Shown in pieces: positions 8,228 to 16,367 of a stretch of DNA of 64,000 nucleotides (positions are counted from its first letter, which is position 1; the number at the start of each line of letters is the position of its first letter). The DNA comes from Leucobacter zeae (GTDB taxonomy: Bacteria; Actinomycetota; Actinomycetes; Actinomycetales; Microbacteriaceae). A program made the position numbers and the translations under genes. Location of the stretch: contig NZ_QYAB01000002.1 in NCBI RefSeq assembly GCF_016758175.1, positions 294,799 through 358,798 of the forward strand, written 5' to 3'. The notes under the pieces are model-generated. The model did not search any database and was not told the DNA's origin. It worked only from the letters and a program-made list of their open reading frames with translations.

Positions 8228-9229
8228 TCAGTCGGCGATCAGCGTGCGCGCCAGGCGGACGAGGTGGGGGAGCACGGTCGTCGCGTGCCATTCCGCGGTG
8301 GGCTCGCCGCGGCGGTCGGCCGCCCAGCCGAGGTAGGTGAGTCCGCGGGCGAGGAGGATCGCGGGGAACGCCTCGCGGTCGGCGTCGTCGAGCGGCCGGA
8401 CGGACTCGTATCCGCTGAAGAGCGCGTCGCGGTAGTCCGGGTAGCGCGGGTGCGGGGTGAAGAAGTAGAGCGCGGTCGCGATGTCGAAGAGGTGCCACCC
8501 CGCCGCGAAGTCGTCGAAGTCGATGAGCACGAGCCCCGTGGGCGTGCGCAGCACGTTCTCCGGGGTGAGATCGGCGTGGATCGGCCCGAAGCGGTGGGGA
8601 GGAGCGCCGTACGCCTGCAGGGTGTCGCGGATCCGGGCGATCGCGGCCCCGACGTCGGCGCGGTCCGCCCCGACGAGCTCGGCGATGCGCAGCGGGTCGC
8701 CCCAGGCGGGCCGCGCGCCCACGAGCCCGTCGAGGTCCCAGTCGTCCCGCGGCACGGCCATCGCGTAGCCGGAACGCTCGGTCGCCTCGTGCACGCGCGC
8801 CGTGAGGCGGCCGAGCTCGAAGAAATCGCCCGGGTCGATCTCCGCCGTCCCCGCCACTGCGGTGCGCTCGTCCCCGAAATTGCCCGAGTTCTCGATCAGC
8901 AGCTGCAGGTCGACCTGGTGCGGGCCGGCCGGGTGCTCCGCGCCGACGGCGCAGAAGCCGTCTCCGGCAGGCGTCGGGACGAACGCGGGCACGGCGACGC
9001 CCGCGGCGTGCAGGGCCCGCACAAAGTCGAGCTCGCACCCGAGCTCGGCGTCGCTGTGGTAGCCCCGCCGGTGCACGCGCAGCACGTGATCCACGCCGTC
9101 GACGGCCAGCGCGAAGACGAAGTTCTCGCGGTTCTTCAGCAGGCGGAGCGGCGTGTCCGACGGGATGCCGTAGGCGTGCAGCGCCTCGCGGGCGAGCTCG
9201 GTCGCTGCGGCGAGATCGACGGCGATCAT
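8228..9229 (-). CDS. Aminoglycoside phosphotransferase (APH)-fold small-molecule kinase
   Basis: Protein-kinase-like phosphotransferase of 333 residues. It has a glycine/lysine N-lobe (LLKNRENFVFALAVDGVDHVLRVHR), the Brenner catalytic loop HADLTPENV near residue 218 and the metal-binding DFDD near 237. This family includes hydroxylysine kinase, choline/ethanolamine kinases, homoserine kinase II and antibiotic kinases. Paired with the downstream AGXT2L-like enzyme, the best guess is phosphorylation of an amino alcohol such as hydroxylysine or ethanolamine. The start at 9229 follows GGAAGGA at good spacing; an upstream in-frame ATG at 9319 lies within the promoter and is rejected. It is the first gene of the minus-strand run. 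Confidence 0.85.
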   Translation of the reverse strand: MIAVDLAAATELAREALHAYGIPSDTPLRLLKNRENFVFALAVDGVDHVLRVHRRGYHSDAELGCELDFVRALHAAGVAVPAFVPTPAGDGFCAVGAEHPAGPHQVDLQLLIENSGNFGDERTAVAGTAEIDPGDFFELGRLTARVHEATERSGYAMAVPRDDWDLDGLVGARPAWGDPLRIAELVGADRADVGAAIARIRDTLQAYGAPPHRFGPIHADLTPENVLRTPTGLVLIDFDDFAAGWHLFDIATALYFFTPHPRYPDYRDALFSGYESVRPLDDADREAFPAILLARGLTYLGWAADRRGEPTAEWHATTVLPHLVRLARTLIAD

Positions 9230-9283
9230 GCGGGTCCTTCCGAGGGGCGCCCGTGCGGTGAAGCGCGGGCGGCGTCTGGTTTC

Positions 9284-9321
9284 TGTACTCGAAGTATAGA
9301 AATCGAACTCCGAGTACACAA
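9284..9321 (-). promoter_or_regulatory. Promoter of the kinase operon overlapped by a palindromic TetR-type operator
   Basis: On the minus strand TTGTGT (9316-9321), a 17-base spacer and TATACT (9293-9298) form a good sigma-70-type promoter 60 bases before the kinase gene. An 8-bp inverted repeat TGTACTCG (9284-9291) / CGAGTACA (9311-9318), with extra symmetric bases inside, spans the promoter. The divergent TetR gene starts 30 bases away, so autoregulation and control of the kinase operon by that TetR is likely. Confidence 0.7.
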
Positions 9322-9350
9322 GTGCCGAGCTCGCCGCCTAGACTGGGTGC

Positions 9351-9998
9351 ATGACGACGAGCACGGCTGAAGCGCGGGCCAGCGGGGCCGGCGGCGTTCG
9401 GAACGCGGCGAAGCCGGGCAGCCTGCGCGAGCGCCGGCAGCAGCGCACCCGCGCGGAGCTCGTCGATGCGGTGCTCGCGGTCATCGCCTCCGGCGGGCTC
9501 GTCGATGCGACGATCGAACGGGTTTCGGCGGAGTCCGGCATCTCGCGCGGCACCGTGTACGCGCATTTTCCCGGCGGACGCGACGAGCTGCTCCGCGCCG
9601 CCTATGCGCGGCTGGGGCGCACGCTCGTCGAGCGCACGCGCGCGGCCGTGTCCGCGGCGGAGGACTGGCGCGGCCGCCTCGAGGCGCATGCCAGGGCCAT
9701 GTTCGACCTGGCGGGCGACGTGCGCGTCGGTCACTTCTTCAACGTCTCGGGCCCCACGCTCATCACCGAGGGTTCGGAGCGCGGCATCGGATCCGGGGCG
9801 AGCGTCGTGATGATCCGGGAGACGCTCGAGGCCGCCCAGCTGGCGGGAGAGGTCGACGCCGGGGTCGACGCCGCGACGACCGCGGTGCTGCTCGTCGGCG
9901 CGCTGCGGGAGGCGGCCATCTCCGTGTCCGCGGGCGCGAACTCTGCTGAGCGCGCCTACGCGGCCTTCGCGCGCGTGGTCGACGGCCTGGCGGGCTGA
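9351..9998 (+). CDS. TetR family transcriptional regulator
   Basis: Repressor of 215 residues. A short Ala/Gly-rich leader precedes the TetR N-terminal helix-turn-helix at about residues 27-75 (RQQRTRAELVDAVLAVIASGGLVDATIERVSAESGISRGTVYAHFPGG); the helical C-terminus is a ligand domain with no assignable ligand. It is divergent from the kinase/lyase/transporter run and shares its 121-base promoter region, so it probably represses that run. No Shine-Dalgarno sequence precedes the ATG, but TAGACT at 9339-9344 ends six bases before it, the arrangement expected for a leaderless transcript. Confidence 0.88.
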   Translation: MTTSTAEARASGAGGVRNAAKPGSLRERRQQRTRAELVDAVLAVIASGGLVDATIERVSAESGISRGTVYAHFPGGRDELLRAAYARLGRTLVERTRAAVSAAEDWRGRLEAHARAMFDLAGDVRVGHFFNVSGPTLITEGSERGIGSGASVVMIRETLEAAQLAGEVDAGVDAATTAVLLVGALREAAISVSAGANSAERAYAAFARVVDGLAG

Positions 9999-10008
9999 CG
10001 TCCGCGCG

Positions 10009-10041
10009 CCCGATCCCGGGCGGTTCGTCGGCTCGATCGGG
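10009..10041. terminator. Possible bidirectional terminator between convergent TetR genes
   Basis: A 7-bp inverted repeat CCCGATC (10009-10015) / GATCGGG (10035-10041) with a 19-base loop lies between two convergent genes. It is weak as a hairpin, has no T-run and is placed mainly by position. Confidence 0.3.
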
Positions 10042-10088
10042 TTACTCGCGGTCGCTCCGGCGCGCAGCGACCCTGTCCGGTCGATCCG

Positions 10089-10793
10089 TCAGACGTCGGC
10101 CCCGCGAGCGGCGGTGCGCTCCGCCGACTGGATCACCGACTCGACACCCAGGTGGAAGATTGCGCGGTCGTCGAGATCGCCGAGCTGGCGGTTGAACTCG
10201 GCGATGCGGGGGTAGGTGCGCGGATCGGCGAGGATCGGTCCGTCCAGCCACGGGCTGAACTCGAGCTCTTCCTCGGCATCCGGGCGCTCACGGTTCTCGG
10301 CTCTGCCGATGGCGATGCCCGAGGCGGTCGAGAGTACTTGCGAGGCGAACAGCGCGTAGTGCCTGACGACCTCCTCGGGCGGCAGTCCCGCGCGGGTGAA
10401 TGCGTCGAGCATGATCTCGATCGCGCCGAGCTCGCCCGGACCGTGCGTGGTGAGCACCATCGCCTCCGCCGCGACCGACGGGTGGCGGCAGAACTCGACG
10501 AGCGTCGATTCCGCGAGTTGCCTCAGGCGTTCGCGCCACTGCTCGTCCGGGGCGGTCACCGCGTCGAGGCTGCGCAGCGTGAGTGCGTCGAGCAGCGCCT
10601 CCATGAGGTGCGCCTTGTTGCGGAAGTGCCGGTAGATGGCCGTGGGGTCGACGCCGAGGCGGATCCCGAGCTCCTTGGCGGGGAGCACGATCGCGTTCGT
10701 CCCTGCCGCCACCTCGAGCGCGACCTCGATGATGGTCTCCGCGTCCAGGCGCGGTTTGGCGCCGGCTCTCGTCCGGCGTTCGGCTGATGCCAT
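10089..10793 (-). CDS. TetR family transcriptional regulator (TetR_C-type ligand domain)
   Basis: Repressor of 234 residues. The N-terminal helix-turn-helix at about 18-68 ends in GIRLGVDPTAIYRHFRNKAHLMEALLD, the classical TetR form. The C-terminal part resembles the tetracycline-repressor-type C domain (ERLRQLAESTLVEFCRHPSVAAEAMVLTTHGPGELGAIEIMLDAF). AGGAGG lies eight bases before the ATG. It is divergent from the amidohydrolase/ABC importer/monooxygenase operon, and a strong palindrome lies on that operon's -35 box, so it very probably represses that operon and releases on binding the catabolic substrate or a product. Confidence 0.9.
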   Translation of the reverse strand: MASAERRTRAGAKPRLDAETIIEVALEVAAGTNAIVLPAKELGIRLGVDPTAIYRHFRNKAHLMEALLDALTLRSLDAVTAPDEQWRERLRQLAESTLVEFCRHPSVAAEAMVLTTHGPGELGAIEIMLDAFTRAGLPPEEVVRHYALFASQVLSTASGIAIGRAENRERPDAEEELEFSPWLDGPILADPRTYPRIAEFNRQLGDLDDRAIFHLGVESVIQSAERTAARGADV

Positions 10794-10959
10794 GGGTGCC
10801 TCCTGGGTGCGCTGCAGCGTGTTCGTGCGCTGTCCTCCATCGTGGCACAGGGCGTCCCGGTGCCGTGCCGTAGCGCGACCGTCCGCCGCGGACTCGCCGT
10901 GCCTCCGGTGCGGTCGGTGCGATCGGTGCGATCGGCGTACCGCCAGGAAAGCCGATACG

Positions 10960-11009
10960 CAATCAGGTTGTCAAGTGAGTTGACAAACGGATTGCGCTCA
11001 ACGTACGCT
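10960..11009 (+). promoter_or_regulatory. Promoter of the amidohydrolase operon with palindromic operator
   Basis: TTGTCAA-GTGAG-TTGACAA (10968-10986) is a perfect 7-bp inverted repeat, extended by CAATC (10960-10964) and GATTG (10990-10994) in symmetric position. Its right arm contains TTGACA (10980-10985), an ideal -35 box, followed after 18 bases by TACGCT (11004-11009) as -10. The operator thus covers the -35 element of the + strand operon. GGAGGAG precedes the ATG at 11053. The 259-base gap to the divergent TetR gene holds nothing else recognisable. Confidence 0.8.
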
Positions 11010-11052
11010 CGCTCCTGTCGCAATTCGAAGACGAACCGATGGAGGAGCAGAC

Positions 11053-12726
11053 ATGGCAGTCGACCTGTTGTACACCGGGGGTCCGGTCTTCACCGGCGCC
11101 GGTCGCCCGCTGCAGGGTGTAGCCGTGGCGGTCGAAGCGGGCAGGATCGCCGCGGTCGTCCCCGAGCGCGATGCCGGAGGGATCGTCGGGCCCGAGACCG
11201 AGATCGTCGATCTGGCGGGGGCGCTGCTCGCTCCGGGATTCCAGGACGCGCACATCCACGCCGTCGGCGGAGGCGTGGAGCTGCTGCAGTGCGACCTCAC
11301 CCGCACGGCCAGCGCCGACGAAGCGGTCGCGGAGATCGCCGCCTACGCCGAGCGGACCGCGCCGGCCGACGGCGAGCCGGGCTGGATCGTCGGCGCCGGC
11401 TGGTCCATGGACCACTTCCCCGGGGGCGCCCCGCTCCGGGGGCTGATCGACGCGGTAGTCGCCGATCGACCCGTGCTGCTTGAGAGCCGGGACCACCACA
11501 GCGCCTGGGCGAACACTGCGGCGATCCGGGCGGCCGGCATCGACACGAGCACGCCGGACCCCGCGGACGGGCGCATCGAGCGGGATGCCGACGGATTCCC
11601 ATCGGGCACCTTCCACGAGGGGGCGGTCGGGCTGTTCGGCGGAGTGCGCCCCGAGACCAGCGACGAGCTCGCCTATCGCGGGCTGCTGCGCGCGCAGGAG
11701 GAGCTCCTCGCGCTCGGGATCACCGGGTGGCAGGACGCGATGGTCGGCAACGACGGTCCGGGTGCCGGTGCGATCGAGGCGTACGAGCGCGGGATCGCGG
11801 AGGGGACGTTGCGCGTTCACGTCGTCGGCGCACAATGGTGGGACCGCGACCGGGGCCTCGAGCAGATCGAACGGATGCTCGAACGGCGCGACGCGCGTGC
11901 GGCGTCGGGAGAGCGGGACCGATTCGACCTCGGCACCGTCAAGATCATGGTCGACGGCGTCGCTGAGAACTTCACGGCCTCGATGCTCACGCCGTACCGC
12001 GACGCCGATGGGCACGACACCTGCAACCACGGCATCTCGTTCATCGACGCCGAGGTGCTGGGGGAAGCGGTCTCGCGGCTCGACGCCGCCGGCATGCAGG
12101 TCCACTTCCACGCGCTCGGAGATCGCGCCGTGCGCGATGCGCTCGACGCCGTGGCCGGGGCGCGCGCCGCCAACGGGGCAAGCGACGGCCGTCACCATCT
12201 CGCCCATCTGCAGGTCGTCGCCGAGGTCGATGCGCCGCGGTTCGCGGAGGTCGATGCGACCGCCAACCTGCAGATGCTCTGGGCCACGCACGAGGAGCAG
12301 ATCGACACCCTGACGCTGCCCTTCATGCAGGAGGGGCAGGAGGCGCGGCAGTATCCGTTCGGGGACCTCGTGCGCGGCGGTGCCCGCATCGCCGCAGGCA
12401 GCGACTGGCCGGTCTCCTCCGCGGATCCGCTCGCCGCGATCCAGATCGCCGTCACGCGGATCGCGCCCGGTCTTGAGGCCGACCCGCTCGGCGGCGCGCA
12501 CCAGCGCCTGCCGCTCGAGGTCGCGCTCGCCGCGTACACGTCGGGCACCGCGTACGTGAACCACCGCGATCACGACACCGGTTGGGTGCGCGAAGGATAC
12601 CTCGCGAACCTCGTCGTGATCGAGCCCGACCCGTTCGGGCTGTCGGATGACGAGCTCCACCGCGCGCGGGTTCGCGAGACCCGGGTGTCCGGCGAGCTCG
12701 TGTTCACCGCTCCGACCGCGGACTGA
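11053..12726 (+). CDS. Amidohydrolase family protein (YtcJ-like, Amidohydro_3)
   Basis: Cytoplasmic metal-dependent hydrolase of 557 residues, first gene of a catabolic operon. The metal-binding HxH lies at H67-I-H69 (GFQDAHIHAVGG). Further landmarks are the SRDHHSAWANTAAL-like segment, DAMVGNDG, the VKIMVDGVAENFTA stretch, histidines in VHFHALGDRAVRDALDA and HHLAHLQVV, and the closing AAGSDWPVSSADPLAAIQ. These are typical of YtcJ-like enzymes, which open cyclic or linear amides or N-acyl bonds; no specific substrate can be named. A peptide-type importer follows immediately, so the substrate is probably taken up by it. Confidence 0.88.
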   Translation: MAVDLLYTGGPVFTGAGRPLQGVAVAVEAGRIAAVVPERDAGGIVGPETEIVDLAGALLAPGFQDAHIHAVGGGVELLQCDLTRTASADEAVAEIAAYAERTAPADGEPGWIVGAGWSMDHFPGGAPLRGLIDAVVADRPVLLESRDHHSAWANTAAIRAAGIDTSTPDPADGRIERDADGFPSGTFHEGAVGLFGGVRPETSDELAYRGLLRAQEELLALGITGWQDAMVGNDGPGAGAIEAYERGIAEGTLRVHVVGAQWWDRDRGLEQIERMLERRDARAASGERDRFDLGTVKIMVDGVAENFTASMLTPYRDADGHDTCNHGISFIDAEVLGEAVSRLDAAGMQVHFHALGDRAVRDALDAVAGARAANGASDGRHHLAHLQVVAEVDAPRFAEVDATANLQMLWATHEEQIDTLTLPFMQEGQEARQYPFGDLVRGGARIAAGSDWPVSSADPLAAIQIAVTRIAPGLEADPLGGAHQRLPLEVALAAYTSGTAYVNHRDHDTGWVREGYLANLVVIEPDPFGLSDDELHRARVRETRVSGELVFTAPTAD

Positions 12727-12827
12727 CGCTCCCGCGACCCCGGCTCGTCCGAGGCCGCCCGCCCTCCGGACCCGCGCCGCGCGCGGACGGAATCACCCGC
12801 ACGACCATCTCATCGAGGAGAATCACC

Positions 12828-14477
12828 ATGCCCATCACATCACGGCCGCACCGTCGCGGCGCCGCAGCCGCCGCGGGGGTCGCGGCACTGGCCGTCGCCC
12901 TGGCGGGCTGCGCCTCCGGCACGGGCGGCGGCGAACCGCCTGCCCCCGTCGAATGGGAGCTGACCGAGCAGACCGCAGCCCCCTCGGGCGACATCGACAG
13001 GATCACCTGGGGCAGCTACTCCGAGCCGTTCTCGCTCGACTACATCTACGCGTTCGACTATGCGGACAACCAGGTGCTCGCGAACGTCTGCGAATCGCTG
13101 CTGCGGCTGAACCCCGATTTCACGCTTTCGCCGAGCCTCGCCGAGTCCTTCGAGAACGAGACCCCGACGACCTGGGTGTATCAGATCCGCGACGGGGTGC
13201 GGTTCCACGACGGGACCGTGATGACCGCGGACGACGTCGTCGCCTCGATGCGCCGACACCTCGACCCCGAACTCGGGTCGTCGTGGTACAGCGTGTACCA
13301 GAACGTCGAGAAGATCGAGAGGACGGGCGAATCCGAGGTCACGGTGACCACGAGGATCCCCGATTCGCAGTTCAACCTCGGCATGGGCGGATCGGCGGGC
13401 GTCATCGAGTCCGCGGCGACGCTCGAGAAGCTCGGCGCCGACTACGGCAACTCGACGGGCGGCGTCAACTGCACCGGCCCGTTCGCCTTCTCGGAGTGGA
13501 CGTCGGGCGAGTCGATCTCGCTCGAGCGCTTCGACGACTACTGGAACGACGACTTTCGGGCGAGGTCCGAGACGTTCGACTTCGTGTTCATGAACGATGC
13601 GAACGCCCGCGTGAACGCGCTCAAGTCCGGCGAGATCGACGGCAGTTGGCTGCTGCCGATGAACTCGATCGCGCAGATGCAGCAGGAGGGCTCCGGCGAC
13701 GTGCTCTTCGGGCTCAACACCTCGGTCGGAGACCTCATCGTGTCGAACCTCGATGGGCCGCTCGGCGACCGGACGGTCCGGCAGGCGCTCCTCATGGCCA
13801 TCGACCGACAGGGCATTCTCGACGCGGCATACAGCGGCGTCGGAGAGGTCTCCGACGTGCTGTCGACCGAGTCGGTCTGGGGCGCGGCCGATCCCGCGGC
13901 GAAGCAGGCCGCGTTCGGCGGCATCACGTCGTACGACACCGATATCGCGGCGGCGAAGCGGCTCGTCGAGGAGGCCGGAGCGACGGGGGAGCAGATCACG
14001 ATCGCGACCGCGCCCATCGGCCCGGAGTTCGCCGTGGTCTCGCAGGCCACCGCCGCGGCGGCGAAGTCGATCGGACTCGACGCGAAGATCGAGACCGTCA
14101 CCCCGAGCGCCTACACGACGCTCTTCTCCGATCCGAGCGCGCGCGAGGGAGTCGACCTCTTCTACACGCTGTGGTACCTCTCGAGCCCCGACCCGCTCGA
14201 GATGTACGGCGTGCTGCGCACCGGCGAGTTCTCGAACTACGGCGGATGGAGCGATCCCGAGTACGACGATCTCGTCAACCGCGCCGTGTCGACCATGGAC
14301 CCCGCCGAGCGGAGCGAGATCACTGCGCAGGCGCAGCAGCTGACGAACGAGGAGCTGCCCTGGCTGCCGCTCTTCACGATCCCGAACGCCGTCTACATGG
14401 GCGAGCGCATCACGGGCATGTCGCCGTCGCTCGCGTTCCTCTACTACCCCTGGGCGGCGACGCTCGGGGCCCGCTGA
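12828..14477 (+). CDS. ABC transporter substrate-binding lipoprotein, peptide/nickel family (SBP_bac_5)
   Basis: Lipid-anchored receptor of 549 residues. The signal peptide ends in the lipobox ALAGC with the acylated cysteine at residue 28. The mature part follows DppA/OppA-type receptors (SLAESFENETPTTWVYQIRDGVRFHDGTVMTADDVVASMRRHLD; VRQALLMAIDRQGILDAAYSG; LPWLPLFTIPNAVYMGERI). It lies 101 bases after the amidohydrolase and directly before two permeases and a fused ATPase. A strong hairpin after its stop codon may keep its mRNA level above that of the permeases. The ligand is unknown; this family also carries non-peptide substrates. Confidence 0.92.
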   Translation: MPITSRPHRRGAAAAAGVAALAVALAGCASGTGGGEPPAPVEWELTEQTAAPSGDIDRITWGSYSEPFSLDYIYAFDYADNQVLANVCESLLRLNPDFTLSPSLAESFENETPTTWVYQIRDGVRFHDGTVMTADDVVASMRRHLDPELGSSWYSVYQNVEKIERTGESEVTVTTRIPDSQFNLGMGGSAGVIESAATLEKLGADYGNSTGGVNCTGPFAFSEWTSGESISLERFDDYWNDDFRARSETFDFVFMNDANARVNALKSGEIDGSWLLPMNSIAQMQQEGSGDVLFGLNTSVGDLIVSNLDGPLGDRTVRQALLMAIDRQGILDAAYSGVGEVSDVLSTESVWGAADPAAKQAAFGGITSYDTDIAAAKRLVEEAGATGEQITIATAPIGPEFAVVSQATAAAAKSIGLDAKIETVTPSAYTTLFSDPSAREGVDLFYTLWYLSSPDPLEMYGVLRTGEFSNYGGWSDPEYDDLVNRAVSTMDPAERSEITAQAQQLTNEELPWLPLFTIPNAVYMGERITGMSPSLAFLYYPWAATLGAR

Positions 14478-14490
14478 CCAGATGACGCAG

Positions 14491-14523
14491 CCGGCCCGGT
14501 TCCCGCACGCGGGACCGGGCCGG
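14491..14523 (+). terminator. Intercistronic hairpin between binding protein and permease genes
   Basis: CCGGCCCGGT (14491-14500) pairs perfectly with ACCGGGCCGG (14514-14523), and CCCGC/GCGGG extends the stem inside, leaving a two-base loop. It has no T-run. Such hairpins after binding-protein genes often stabilise the upstream message or cause partial termination. Confidence 0.65.
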
Positions 14524-14547
14524 CGCTCCGACCGGAGAGATCAGACG

Positions 14548-15504
14548 ATGACCTACGCGCGACGCATCGCATCGAAACTCGGTGCGCTCCTCCTCACGCT
14601 GTTCCTCGCCTCCCTGCTCGTGTTCTTCTCGCGCTTCCTGGTGCCGGGCGACCCCGTCAGGTTCCTGCTGCGCGGGCGCAAGCCGAGTCCGGAGGCCGTG
14701 CAGGCCGTGACCGAGCAGTTCGGGCTCGACCTGCCGCCGTGGCAGCAGTACCTGAACTGGATCCTCGGGATCTTCCAGGGCGATCTCGGCAGATCGCTGC
14801 AGTTCCGGCAGGACGTCACGCAGGTGATCGGCGACCGGCTGCCCGTGACCCTCGGCCTCGTCGTGATGGCGGCGCTCATGATCGCGGCGCTCGGGCTCTC
14901 GGCCGGCGTGATCGCGGCGCTGCATCGGGGCGGGTGGGCGGATCGCGCGATCCTCGTGCTGCTCACCGTGCTCGGCGCGATCCCGTCGTTCGTCGGGTCG
15001 ATCGTGCTGATCTCCGTGTTCGCGGTGAGCCTCGGCTGGTTCCCGACGTTCGGCTCGGGCGAGGGGTTCTGGGACACGATCCACCACCTCGTGCTGCCGG
15101 CACTCGCGCTCGCGCTCGTCTTCACGGTGCTGGTCGGCAAGGTCACCCGCTCGTCGATGGTCGAGCAGATCGACCGGGAGCACGTCGAGGTCGCGACGAG
15201 CCGGGGGCTCACCCGCGCCGCCGTCATCCGCCGCCACGTCTTCCGTAACTCCATCGGACCCATCGTGACGGTCAGCGGCGTGCTCGTCGCCGGCCTGCTC
15301 GTCGCGAGCACCATCGTCGAGGCCGCATTCGGCATCTCGGGCCTCGGATCCCTGCTCGTGCAGTCCGTGGACCGGCTCGACTTCCCGGTCGTCCAGGCGA
15401 TCGTGCTGCTGGTCGTCGCCGCGTTCGTCGTCGTGAACGCGCTCATCGATCTGCTCGAACCCTGGATCGACCCCCGAGCCGCCGCAGGAGCTGATGCCCG
15501 ATGA
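14548..15504 (+). CDS. ABC transporter permease, DppB/OppB-like
   Basis: Membrane permease of 318 residues with a cleaved-type first helix (IASKLGALLLTLFLASLLVFFSRFLVPGDPV) followed by about five more. The cytoplasmic EAA-like loop reads EHVEVATSRGLTRAAVIRRHVFRN. The C-terminal signature VEAAFGISGLGSLLVQSV is characteristic of DppB. The start at 14548 follows GGAGAG; an in-frame start at 14482 would place 22 arginine-rich residues in front, inside the hairpin. It overlaps the next permease by ATGA. Confidence 0.92.
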   Translation: MTYARRIASKLGALLLTLFLASLLVFFSRFLVPGDPVRFLLRGRKPSPEAVQAVTEQFGLDLPPWQQYLNWILGIFQGDLGRSLQFRQDVTQVIGDRLPVTLGLVVMAALMIAALGLSAGVIAALHRGGWADRAILVLLTVLGAIPSFVGSIVLISVFAVSLGWFPTFGSGEGFWDTIHHLVLPALALALVFTVLVGKVTRSSMVEQIDREHVEVATSRGLTRAAVIRRHVFRNSIGPIVTVSGVLVAGLLVASTIVEAAFGISGLGSLLVQSVDRLDFPVVQAIVLLVVAAFVVVNALIDLLEPWIDPRAAAGADAR

Positions 15505-16367
15505 CCACCGTCAACCCCACCACGGCCGTGCGCGTCATCCGCGCCCCGAAGCGGCGCCGATCGGGCATCCTGTTCACGGCGAGCGCCGTGGTCCTGGGCG
15601 CCGTGACGGTGGCCGCGGCGCTCGCGCCGATGATCGCGCCGTACGATCCCGACGCCGTCGACCTGCTCGCGTTCAACGCCGGGCCGAGCCGGGCGCACTG
15701 GCTCGGGAGCGATGCGCTCGGCCGCGACATCCTCAGCCGCATGATCTACGGCGCCCGCACGGCGCTCCTCGGGCCGCTGCTCGTCGTCGTGTTCTCGACG
15801 ATCGTCGGGATCCTGCTCGGGCTGCTCGCTGGCTGGCGCGGCGGTTGGATCGACGCGGTCCTCAGTCGCGTCTTCGACGTGATCTTCGCGTTCCCAGCGC
15901 TCCTTATCGCTATCATGGCGGTCGCCCTGTTCGGCAAGGGGCTGACGGCGCCGGTCATCGCCATGAGCCTCGCCTATGCGCCGTACGTCGCCAGGCTCAC
16001 GCGCTCGCTCGTGATGGCGGAGCGGAACCGGCCGTACGTCGCGGCGTACCGGGTGCAGGGCTTCGGCGGCGCCTGGATCGCGCTGCGCCGGGTGCTGCCC
16101 AACATCGCTCCCGTCGTCGGCGCACAGTCGACGCTGAACTTCGGCTACGTGCTCGCCGAGCTCGCCGGCCTGTCCTTCCTCGGCCTCGGGGTGCAGGCTC
16201 CGGCGGCCGACTGGGGCGCCATGATCAACGAGGCGCAGGCGGGCATCGCCGGCGGCTCGTTCCTGCCGGCGATCGTGCCGGCCATCGCGGTGGTCATCGT
16301 GGTCGTCGCGGTCAACATCATCGGGGAAGAACTCTCGGAACGCATCGGCGGAGGTGCATCGGTATGA
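15501..16367 (+). CDS. ABC transporter permease, DppC/OppC-like
   Basis: Partner permease of 288 residues. It carries the DppC pattern: an N-terminal helix, then APYDPDAVDLLAFNAGPSRAHWLGSDALGRDILSRMIYGAR, and the cytoplasmic coupling loop NRPYVAAYRVQGFGGAWIALRRVLPN. Start and stop both overlap neighbours by four bases (ATGA at each side), indicating tight translational coupling within the importer. Confidence 0.92.
   Translation: MTTVNPTTAVRVIRAPKRRRSGILFTASAVVLGAVTVAAALAPMIAPYDPDAVDLLAFNAGPSRAHWLGSDALGRDILSRMIYGARTALLGPLLVVVFSTIVGILLGLLAGWRGGWIDAVLSRVFDVIFAFPALLIAIMAVALFGKGLTAPVIAMSLAYAPYVARLTRSLVMAERNRPYVAAYRVQGFGGAWIALRRVLPNIAPVVGAQSTLNFGYVLAELAGLSFLGLGVQAPAADWGAMINEAQAGIAGGSFLPAIVPAIAVVIVVVAVNIIGEELSERIGGGASV

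Noticed and set aside
9229-9319. Longer kinase gene starting at the upstream ATG at 9319
   Set aside because: It would cover the promoter and operator and adds 30 residues without family similarity; the ATG at 9229 has a good ribosome site.
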